From contig NZ_AUAO01000001.1 of assembly GCF_000428765.1 (NCBI RefSeq), positions 186,001-250,000 of the forward strand: DNA of 64,000 nt, given 5' to 3'. Below the pieces are notes generated by a model. That model worked only from the letters and a program-made list of their open reading frames with translations. It did no database searches and was not told where the DNA came from. A program made the position numbers and the translations under genes. Source of the DNA: Brevundimonas aveniformis DSM 17977 (GTDB lineage Bacteria; Pseudomonadota; Alphaproteobacteria; Caulobacterales; Caulobacteraceae). Each line of letters opens with the position of its first letter. Within the stretch, counting starts at the first letter, position 1. Positions 16,612 to 23,366 of the stretch are shown here, piece after piece.

Positions 16612-17523
16612 TCAGGTGAGGACGCCGCGAAGGGCAATGTGTTTGCGAAGGTCGTTGACGATCGGACGGAGCGCTTCGTCCAGTTCACGATCGGTCCGGT
16701 AGCGCAGCACGGTCACGCCGTTCATGTCGGTTGTGAGGTGCGTATGCGCGGCGGGGGTGACCACGATGACCCGGTCAAGACCGAGCACGCCGATGGCCAT
16801 GCCCATCTCGAAGGTGACGTTGTCGCGGGGCACCGGAATGGTCTTGCCCCTCGACCGCACCTTGTCCTCCGGCGTCGCCACGACGAGTGCGAAGTCCGCC
16901 TCCTTCAGGGCATTGACGAGGGCGTTTACCGGATAGCTGGAGATGGCGAAGACGCCGCCTTGATCCCACGGCCGGAACCGAAAGTCGTCGTCCCGCAGAA
17001 GACTCTCGACTTCCCTCACCACCGGCAGGGCTTCCGAGGCGCTGATGGCGAGGATCTGGGGTTTTTCATTGCGCTGGCACTCGCGATCGCCTCGCTCAGC
17101 GAGCCGCTTGTTCGCCTCCAGCGCGACCGCCTCCATCAAGTCGGTGTGGCTTCGGGCGAGATCCCTGAAGCCTTCGCCGGGCACGCGCAACACGACGGAC
17201 GGCTCAGTGGCGGTCACGGTGGCGCTGCGCTTTTGGCCGGGATCCAACCCGGCGATCTCGCCGACATGGTCGCCGTACTTACGGACATTCACATGGTTGC
17301 CCTTCACCAGAACGGCGAAGGCACCTTCCAGGATGAAGTAGAAATCGATACCGGTCTCGCCCTCACGAACGAGATTGTCCCCGGTCCTCACCGAAATCAG
17401 CTCGCCTAGGTCGGCCAGCGCCTCGGCCACGCTCTGATCGTGGCGTACGAGGGTCTGGGCGCGGAGGGCTTGGATCAAGCGCGGCCGCCCCTCAGCACCC
17501 GCGAACTGCGTCATCGATGACAT
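16612..17523 (-). CDS. pycTIR: Pycsar effector: cyclic-nucleotide-binding domain fused to TIR-like NADase domain
   Basis: A 303-residue soluble effector. Residues 40-120 form a CAP-type cyclic-nucleotide-binding domain with the phosphate-binding cassette 'GEIAGLDPGQKRSATVTA'. Residues 152-290 are a TIR-like domain of the CAP12/Pycsar kind, with 'RDNVTFEMGMAIGVLG' carrying candidate catalytic E239, then 'TTDMNGVTVLRY'. In characterised PycTIR proteins cyclic UMP/CMP activates NAD+ destruction and growth arrest. The start at 17523 has AGGGAG seven bases upstream; 17 more in-frame residues upstream would overlap the preceding gene. It is followed after 15 bases by the cyclase. Confidence 0.9.
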   Translation of the reverse strand: MSSMTQFAGAEGRPRLIQALRAQTLVRHDQSVAEALADLGELISVRTGDNLVREGETGIDFYFILEGAFAVLVKGNHVNVRKYGDHVGEIAGLDPGQKRSATVTATEPSVVLRVPGEGFRDLARSHTDLMEAVALEANKRLAERGDRECQRNEKPQILAISASEALPVVREVESLLRDDDFRFRPWDQGGVFAISSYPVNALVNALKEADFALVVATPEDKVRSRGKTIPVPRDNVTFEMGMAIGVLGLDRVIVVTPAAHTHLTTDMNGVTVLRYRTDRELDEALRPIVNDLRKHIALRGVLT

Positions 17524-17534
17524 GTTCGCTCCCT

Positions 17535-17720
17535 TCAGCGCTTGCTGTCGGGCGTGCGGCGCTCGCGCCGCCACGTCGAACCGGGGCTCTGCGTCGGCGG
17601 CAGGGTCCGGCCGTCGGGGACGGTCGCCCAGTTGTCATGCTTGCCGCCACGGGGACCTACCTCACGGTAGATGCCGCCGCTCTTGCCGGACGATTCGCCC
17701 GGCTTCTTTTCAATGCTCAT
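17535..17720 (-). CDS. YjzC-like small basic protein opening the Pycsar operon
   Basis: A 61-residue basic protein reading 'KKPGESSGKSGGIYREVGPR', then 'WATVPDGRTLPPT' and 'TWRRERRTPDSKR'. The pattern of a KPG start, a 'sGiY.evGprG' core, and a Pro-Thr/Trp tail matches the YjzC-like family of micro-proteins. The start at Met-Ser (17720) is preferred; a further Met 11 codons upstream lacks support. It ends 12 bases before the TIR effector gene on the same strand, so it is probably the first gene of the operon. No function is known to me. It could be a partner, an antitoxin-like control or a sensor. Confidence 0.7.
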   Translation of the reverse strand: MSIEKKPGESSGKSGGIYREVGPRGGKHDNWATVPDGRTLPPTQSPGSTWRRERRTPDSKR

Positions 17721-18030
17721 TCTCTTGCAGGGTCTGAGCAGGTGGCCTTGCAAGCCGTGGGACGAGGCGATACTCCGTTTTTTGCTGAGTTGGAGTTATC
17801 TACTTCATCTTCCGGCGCCGCCCCGGCCGCCTGCGGTTGGTGTGGGCGTCACAAAACTGTAGGGGGCGGGCCTTTGGCTCGTCCCTTTTTCTTTTTGCGG
17901 CGTTTACCCGCCGTAGGCCGGAATCCTCCCCGTGTGCCAATGTGGGAAGCGTAAGTAGTTCAGCGGCTTTGCAAAGTCAATGTAAGTGAGTTATTCGCCA
18001 TGGCGATGTGCGGATATCTGAGGGGAAAAA
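17721..18030 (+). promoter_or_regulatory. Divergent intergenic region between Pycsar operon and HsdS/HsdM pair
   Basis: 310 bases with no credible gene. It must hold the promoters of the minus-strand Pycsar operon and the plus-strand methylase pair. The right half (17940-18030) is AT-richer than its surroundings, and GAGGGG (18019-18024) is the ribosome site of the gene at 18031. I see no clear dyad operator and no GGAAC-type promoter. Confidence 0.45.
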
Positions 18031-18603
18031 ATGCGACTGTCTGAAATCGCTGAGGTTTTTTCGGGACGTCCTGCGCAGCGGGTCGAAGACGGGGAGCGGA
18101 CAAGCGTCGTTCCTATCGTGGCGATGCGCGATGTCGGCACCCGAATCATCGCCAGAGCCCATCTGGAAACCGTTCCGGTCGGCGGAGAGCCCGATCCCCG
18201 ACGTAGGATCCAGGCCGGCGACATCGTGGTCACGAGCCGTGGCCGTGTTCGGGCGGCAGTGGCCTACGAGGAACACGCCGGCGTTTTGCTCGGTCCCAAC
18301 CTCATGATGATCCGACCGCAGTCGGACTACCCTTCGGCGCTCTTGGCTGCGTTTCTGCGTCACCCCGCCGTGGAGGCACGACTGCTACAAGATACGATGA
18401 CGGCGGGGACGCCAGGCTTCTCCATGGAAAACCTGCGATCCCTAGAGCTGAAAGACATCACGGCCGAGCAGGCGGACCGCCTCGCCGAACTCATGGACGA
18501 GACCGACACCTATGTCTGGGAGGTTCAAGCCGGAGCCAATCGGTTAACCGCCGCCGCAATCGAAACTGTATTCACTAACCTCAATGTCGAGCCTACAGCA
18601 TGA
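18031..18603 (+). CDS. Type I restriction specificity subunit-like protein (single TRD)
   Basis: A 190-residue protein, about half the length of a normal HsdS. It contains one target-recognition domain: 'LSEIAEVFSGRP' at the N terminus, 'RIQAGDIVVTSRG' in the middle, and 'AGTPGFSMENLRSLELKDI', the usual HsdS ending before the central helix. A dimer of half-S proteins can recognise a bipartite palindrome. It has a strong GAGGGG ribosome site and overlaps the methylase gene by four bases. There is no hsdR nearby, so it would direct methylation only, unless a distant nuclease uses the mark. Confidence 0.78.
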   Translation: MRLSEIAEVFSGRPAQRVEDGERTSVVPIVAMRDVGTRIIARAHLETVPVGGEPDPRRRIQAGDIVVTSRGRVRAAVAYEEHAGVLLGPNLMMIRPQSDYPSALLAAFLRHPAVEARLLQDTMTAGTPGFSMENLRSLELKDITAEQADRLAELMDETDTYVWEVQAGANRLTAAAIETVFTNLNVEPTA

Positions 18604-19949
18604 CCGAGGCCTCTGCGCCGGACTTCGATTTCAGGCCGGCAACGATCGCGTTCGAGCGGATGCTGATGCGTTTGCGGAGCGTCGACCATTTCGCCATCGG
18701 GCGCCGTGTTCTAACGATCGTTGCTTTGGCTCGGTACAACACACTACTCGCTATGGCCCTGCGAGGTGCCGCCGGGTCCGCTATGGATGCGTCACGCTAC
18801 AGCGTATTCCGAACCGCCATCGAGCAGATTGGCGACGTTCCGGGCGACATGGTCGAAGCATTCCGCTCCACGCTCATTCCGGATGTTTTGCAGAGCCGTT
18901 GGGAACAGGGTCTAGATTACGCCGCTAGCATACTGACCTCCCTTCCACTGTCCGCGCCCGAAGAGGAGTTCGGTCGATGGTTCAGCGACAGGCTCGACCA
19001 GACAGTGATGGCCGGACCGCTTGCGTCTGAGGTCAGCACGCCGCGACATCTGGCGGAGTTCATGGTCCAACTTGCGGATATCAGACCGGGCCAAACGGTC
19101 TTCGATCCCTGTTGCGGTCAAGGCGGTCTGCTTGCCGAAGCCTGGCAGGTGGAGCCGAAGGCTAAAGTTCGTGGATCTGAAGTTCACGCGACCTCGGCCG
19201 CTCTTGCCCAGCTCCGGTTTGCCCTGCTGCACGCGCCTGCTGACATTTCGCGCGAGGACTCTCTGCAGACGTTCGCTTCAGGGCAGTTCGATCGGGTCCT
19301 TTGCGACCCGCCGCTCGGCTACTACGTGGATGTAGCGGGCCGTCGCGGAGCACAGGCGGGCCGGAGGGTTGAGACCCTGTTTTTGGAGCGATCGTTGGAC
19401 GCATTGGCGCGCGGGGGACGCGCCGTAGTCCTAGTGACGCAAGCGGTTCTATCCCGCCGTGGTGCAGAAAGTATTCTTCGCAAGCAGATTCTGGATAACG
19501 CAGAACTCGAGGCCGTGATCGCCCTACCAGCGAGCGCAATGGCTTGGACCGCCACCGACATGGCGATTTTGGTGCTATCACGCGGGAAGCGAAACCAATC
19601 CGTCCGCATGTTTGACGGCGCTCGTTTTCGAAACGTGCGCGGACTGAGGACAAGTAGCCAAGTCCTCGCGGCAATACGGGAGGCATTTGAAGCGGGCGAC
19701 CCAGACAAATGCCAGGATGTCAGTTACGCCAGCCTCAAGGAGGCTGAAACATGGAGTCCAAGACGCCATCTGGCTTCGCCGGTTGCAACTCATGACCCGG
19801 TCCGTCTGCGTGACGAGGCCTATGACTATCTGAAAGACGCCGAGCAGCGACTGCCAAGAATCAAGGAACTGTTTGCTGAGGTGCTGGGCGACATCAATGA
19901 GCCTACGGGCTCTGCCAAGCGGCGGCACCGTCGAAGGCCGGCCCCGTAG
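18600..19949 (+). CDS. N6-adenine DNA methylase (HsdM-like) without restriction subunit
   Basis: A 449-residue methyltransferase. A helical N-terminal region (1-135) precedes the catalytic domain with motif I 'FDPCCGQGGLL' (about 169-176) and motif IV 'CDPPLGY' (about 234-240), a DPPL variant of the (D/N)PP(Y/F) adenine-methylase motif. 'FLERSLDALARGGRAVVL' matches the later HsdM motif. The C terminus is Arg-rich. It is coupled to the half-S gene by ATGA. No hsdR or other nuclease gene is on the same strand next to it; the following gene is a HEPN-RES toxin 179 bases away. It may be an orphan methylase or part of an uncharacterised system. Confidence 0.8.
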   Translation: MTEASAPDFDFRPATIAFERMLMRLRSVDHFAIGRRVLTIVALARYNTLLAMALRGAAGSAMDASRYSVFRTAIEQIGDVPGDMVEAFRSTLIPDVLQSRWEQGLDYAASILTSLPLSAPEEEFGRWFSDRLDQTVMAGPLASEVSTPRHLAEFMVQLADIRPGQTVFDPCCGQGGLLAEAWQVEPKAKVRGSEVHATSAALAQLRFALLHAPADISREDSLQTFASGQFDRVLCDPPLGYYVDVAGRRGAQAGRRVETLFLERSLDALARGGRAVVLVTQAVLSRRGAESILRKQILDNAELEAVIALPASAMAWTATDMAILVLSRGKRNQSVRMFDGARFRNVRGLRTSSQVLAAIREAFEAGDPDKCQDVSYASLKEAETWSPRRHLASPVATHDPVRLRDEAYDYLKDAEQRLPRIKELFAEVLGDINEPTGSAKRRHRRRPAP

Positions 19950-20128
19950 AGTGGGCCTTCGGTAGCTGGATAATGTCCGATTTCAAGTCCTGATTGCCGT
20001 GCTGGCGAACGATCTCCCTTCGTCTATGACGGCCGCTAGACGAGACATGACGGTGCCCTCCTCTGGCGTGATGCGGTACCCCTCGCGGCCGGCGGCGTCT
20101 GCGCCGCTTCGAGTGAAGAGGACTGACC

Positions 20129-21481
20129 ATGACAGGAGGGCTGTGGTGGGACGATGTAGTTGCGCGTGCGGATGATTGGGAGGAGGAAGAGCGGCCTCGG
20201 CGGCGGATTGCCGATGACCTCGGCTACCCTGACTGGGTCGACATGGTCACGGCGCGGGCCAGACAGCATCCCGAGGATGCGCGGCGCGTCTGCTGGGGCT
20301 GCGTGCACGATCGCGGCCTAAAGCGGTTCGTGCGCTGGGCCGCGGTGGCGCGGACCTGTGACTTCTGCGGTCGACGCTCTCCGGTCGATTTCGCAGCGCC
20401 GCTGTATGAACTGGCGCGCTTCGTCGAAGGCTGTCTGAGGGCCGACTATGATCAGCCGGAGAATGTCCTGTTCTACGACGCCGAGAGCGACACCGGCTGG
20501 GCGGGCGACGTCTGGGATAACAGGGAACTGCTCGAGGATACCGTCTGGGCCGACGAACGGGTCGTCGAGGCACTCATCGGCTCTTTCGACACGGATCTGC
20601 AGTGGTGTGAAGGCGAGCCGGCCTTGTTCATGCCGGAGGATCATCTGCGGGTCAGTTGGGAAACCTTCTGCGATTACGTCAAACACACCTCCCGCTTCAT
20701 GTTCATGCGTCCGGACGAGGCGGGCCGGCGGTTGGCCGACGAGCAGGACAGTACGCTCGTCCGTTCCACCGAAATGCTGGATCTGTTCGGAGAGACGATC
20801 GAGGCCAGCAGCCTGATCCAGACGCTCTCGGTGCGAATTAAGCTGTTTCGGGCACGACCGGTCGAAAACGGTGATTGGCACGAGACGGCCGACACTCTCG
20901 GTCCCCCGCCGAAGTCGGACACCGGTCCCCCGGCCAGTCGGATGAGCCCCGCCGGCATCCCCATCCTGTATGGTGCCTTCGACGAGACCACCGCCCTAGC
21001 GGAGGTGATGACCCGCACCGGACAAGCCTCGCTCGGGGTATTCTCGCCGCTCCGACCGTTGAAAGTGCTCGATCTGCGGGCCGACCGGCCGGTTCCGGCG
21101 CCGACCATCTTCGAGAATGCGAGCGCGCTGGCGAGGGGTCTGCCCGGTTTCGTCGAGGCCTTCCGCGACGAGATCGCCCGACCAGTGACCCGCGACGGCC
21201 GCGAGCACATCGACTATGTCCCCTCCCAGATCGTCACTGAATATATCCGGCGGGTCTACCGGACGGCGGCCGGTGATCGGCTCGACGGCGTCCTCTACCC
21301 GAGCACCAAGAATCCAACTGGCGTCTGTGTGGCGCTCTTCGCCACCCGCGCCGACATTGCGGCCTCTGTGGGGGCCCGCGCCAGGCGGGACGCCTTTCTG
21401 CGGTTTCGCCCGCGATCGCCCCGACGATTGCGCGTCCGCCTCGGTCGTGACGGTCGCGTCAGGGGTGTCAATGCCGTTTGA
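20129..21481 (+). CDS. HEPN-RES fusion toxin (RES NAD+ phosphorylase domain)
   Basis: A 450-residue protein. The N-terminal part has two CxxC pairs (CWGC and CDFC, about residues 55-85), likely a zinc site, then a helical region of the HEPN/RES N-terminal type. The C-terminal part (about 235-430) is a RES domain: 'FRARPVENGDW' with the Arg, 'SPAGIPILYGAFDETTALAEV' with the Tyr and Glu, and 'YVPSQIVTEYIRR'. RES toxins degrade NAD+. No Xre-type antitoxin of the usual RES pair is adjacent on the same strand; the XRE gene at 22224 is on the other strand. AGAGGA precedes the ATG. Confidence 0.82.
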   Translation: MTGGLWWDDVVARADDWEEEERPRRRIADDLGYPDWVDMVTARARQHPEDARRVCWGCVHDRGLKRFVRWAAVARTCDFCGRRSPVDFAAPLYELARFVEGCLRADYDQPENVLFYDAESDTGWAGDVWDNRELLEDTVWADERVVEALIGSFDTDLQWCEGEPALFMPEDHLRVSWETFCDYVKHTSRFMFMRPDEAGRRLADEQDSTLVRSTEMLDLFGETIEASSLIQTLSVRIKLFRARPVENGDWHETADTLGPPPKSDTGPPASRMSPAGIPILYGAFDETTALAEVMTRTGQASLGVFSPLRPLKVLDLRADRPVPAPTIFENASALARGLPGFVEAFRDEIARPVTRDGREHIDYVPSQIVTEYIRRVYRTAAGDRLDGVLYPSTKNPTGVCVALFATRADIAASVGARARRDAFLRFRPRSPRRLRVRLGRDGRVRGVNAV

Positions 21482-21573
21482 GGCCGACCATGGCTCAGCT
21501 AAGGGATTGGTGATGACAAACAAGGTCCGATTCTCGCGGTCGAGGTAACGTCCGCTTCTGGCGCGAACCAGCC

Positions 21574-22185
21574 CTACTCCGCCGCCGCCATCGCCGTCAG
21601 CTTCACCCCGTCATGGGTCCAGTAGTCCGAGCCCCGGACGGTCGACCACTCGTACCCCATCTCTCGAAGCACGATCAGCGCTGACTGGCTCAGACTCATC
21701 TCCTGCCCGCGGAATGACACGGTTCTGGGCCCGGCCACCGTGCAGGTCTGGGCCGAATCCTTGGCGAAGGCCAGGACGGTCCCGACCTCCAGCCCGAGCC
21801 GATCGAACGTCAGCGGCTGGGCGCGCTTGGCCTTCTCCTCCTCGATCACCTGACGCTGCTCCGGCGTGATGGCCTGTTCGGCGTCTGACGGCGTGGTTTC
21901 GGTGATCTCGACCAGCTGGATGATAGCCTTGGCCAGATCCGGGTTGGCGGTGAAGAACTCCCGGTTCAGCCGGGCGCGCTGTTCTCCGAACACCAGGTGC
22001 AGCGTCTTCTCCAGCCGCCGGCAGTCCGGGACCCTGGCGGCATAGAAGATCTCGAAGGGAAGCGCGGTGGAGGTGTTATCCAGCTGGCGAAGCCTCTGGT
22101 TCACATCGTCGGCCTGGGTGAAGCCGATCTTGATGTAGTCCGGCATGGACGCATTGGTCAGGATGTAGACCGTGCCTTCAGACAT
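21574..22185 (-). CDS. GIY-YIG (T5orf172) protein with C-terminal RAMA-like domain
   Basis: A 203-residue protein. The N-terminal GIY-YIG domain reads 'GTVYILTNASMPDYIKIGFT', with 'VNQRLRQLDN' (Arg) and 'RLEKTLHLVFGEQRARLNREFF' as Glu and Arg positions. After an acidic linker (about 100-135), the C-terminal segment 'GLEVGTVLAFAKDSAQ' to 'YWTHDGVKL' looks like a RAMA-type domain, proposed to bind modified DNA. GGGGAG lies upstream of the ATG. The pairing of nuclease and modification-reader suggests cleavage of modified DNA, which is inference. It shares the minus strand with the XRE gene 38 bases upstream. Confidence 0.78.
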   Translation of the reverse strand: MSEGTVYILTNASMPDYIKIGFTQADDVNQRLRQLDNTSTALPFEIFYAARVPDCRRLEKTLHLVFGEQRARLNREFFTANPDLAKAIIQLVEITETTPSDAEQAITPEQRQVIEEEKAKRAQPLTFDRLGLEVGTVLAFAKDSAQTCTVAGPRTVSFRGQEMSLSQSALIVLREMGYEWSTVRGSDYWTHDGVKLTAMAAAE

Positions 22186-22223
22186 GCAGCTCCCCCTCGT
22201 CGTGCAGACGATGAGTCTAGCTA

Positions 22224-22466
22224 TCAGTCCTCCGACTTCCTGTCAGCCGCGCGCCTGGTGGTCCGGTCGAGCAAATCCGACCAGGTGCAGCCCAGCGCCT
22301 TCACCAGCCGCTCCACGACCGTGACGGTCGGATTGCGCGTGCCGCGCTCGAGACCGGAGATGTAGGTGCGGTGGATGTCAGCGCGGTACGCCAGTTCTTC
22401 CTGAGACCAGCCTTTCGCTGTTCTCAGCCGCTGGATCTGGAGTCCGAGTCGGCGCTGTACATCCAT
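22224..22466 (-). CDS. XRE-family helix-turn-helix regulator
   Basis: An 80-residue Cro/CI-like repressor. The helix-turn-helix is 'GWSQEELAYRADIHRTYISGLERG', with the classical Q-x-x-L-A and Y-I-S-x-x-E-R-G signature, followed by 'NPTVTVVERLVKALG'. It is divergent from the secreted protein gene at 22588, across a 121-base gap that probably holds its operator. It lies upstream of the GIY-YIG gene on the same strand and may repress that unit. Small XRE proteins of this length are common in islands and cannot be assigned further. Confidence 0.85.
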   Translation of the reverse strand: MDVQRRLGLQIQRLRTAKGWSQEELAYRADIHRTYISGLERGTRNPTVTVVERLVKALGCTWSDLLDRTTRRAADRKSED

Positions 22467-22587
22467 CTCGGCATGCAGGCCCCGATAAAGCTGATCGGGC
22501 TACATCCGATGAGTCACAATGCGACTTGACTGCCCGCCCGACCGATGGCTCGTCGCTGGACATGGCTGTTACTTATAGGATGCAATC

Positions 22588-23160
22588 ATGACCAAGAATT
22601 CGAAGCGCGCCGCCATGTTGGCGGGCGGCGCGATGCTGCTGGCGATCTCGGCGGGACACGGGTCGGCGCAGGAGGCGGCGACGGAAGGGCCGGTGGAGGC
22701 TGAGGCTTCCGCCACCGATCCTGCGATCGGCGGCTGGCGGTTCGAGGAGATCGTCTCGCCGCTGGAAGGGACCCGAACCCTGGCGGCGGTCCTGACCTCC
22801 TCCACGGAGGTCGCTAACATCGGGGGAGCGCCCGAGCCCGTTGAGCTGTTCATCCGCTGCCAGGACGGCTCGCTCTCCGCCTTTATGGGCTGGCCGCTTT
22901 ATCTGGGTCTGAACCGGGGCCGGGTCTCCTACCGGTTCGACAGCGGAGAGGTGCGCACCGAGACCTGGCAGACCAGCACGACGGGCACGGCCATCGGCCG
23001 GTTCGACGACCGGCAGGGCCGGGCCCTGATCGAGCAGATCGGCCGCAGCCGCCAGCTGGCGGTGCGGGTCCTGCCCCAGTACTTCGACCCGCGCGAGACG
23101 GTGTTCGATCTCACCGGGTCCGCGGAGGTCACCGCCCGCATCCTGGACGCCTGCTCATGA
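22588..23160 (+). CDS. Exported VasI/TagO-like protein
   Basis: A 190-residue protein with a signal peptide (basic start, hydrophobic core to about residue 25, likely cleavage after 'GSAQ'). The mature part has 'VELFIRCQDGSLSAFMGW', 'VSYRFDSGEVRTETWQTSTTG' split around a Trp, 'FDLTGSAEVTARILDAC' and paired cysteines. This matches the VasI/TagO-like beta-rich fold described near type VI secretion and also found alone. No secretion genes are nearby, so its role here is unknown. It overlaps the next small gene by four bases. Confidence 0.65.
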   Translation: MTKNSKRAAMLAGGAMLLAISAGHGSAQEAATEGPVEAEASATDPAIGGWRFEEIVSPLEGTRTLAAVLTSSTEVANIGGAPEPVELFIRCQDGSLSAFMGWPLYLGLNRGRVSYRFDSGEVRTETWQTSTTGTAIGRFDDRQGRALIEQIGRSRQLAVRVLPQYFDPRETVFDLTGSAEVTARILDACS

Positions 23161-23366
23161 TCGGGCGCGAGGTCGTCTCGGAGGGAACGCGCCTTCTCGC
23201 CACCGCCATCACCGAGATCCTTGAGGACGTCCACGTGGACGCCTCGATCGACGACAACACCGAGGACCGCTGCCGGATCGTCACCCTCGCCACCGCAGGC
23301 CGGGACGTCTCGGCGCTCGCGGCGGCGATGGAGGTGCTGACCCGGCGCGGCGAGCGGTCTCTCTAG
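23157..23366 (+). CDS. Small hypothetical protein
   Basis: A 69-residue protein starting inside the stop of the exported protein (ATGA), so it is translationally coupled. It is acidic in the middle ('EDVHVDASIDDNTEDRC') and ends with a helix 'VSALAAAMEVLTRRG'. I recognise no family. It ends exactly against the convergent terminase gene, overlapping it by four bases, which supports a real but compact gene order. Confidence 0.5.
   Translation: MIGREVVSEGTRLLATAITEILEDVHVDASIDDNTEDRCRIVTLATAGRDVSALAAAMEVLTRRGERSL

Noticed and set aside
18600..19949. A complete type I restriction-modification system
   Set aside because: No HsdR-like helicase/nuclease gene is present on either side, and the specificity protein is half length.
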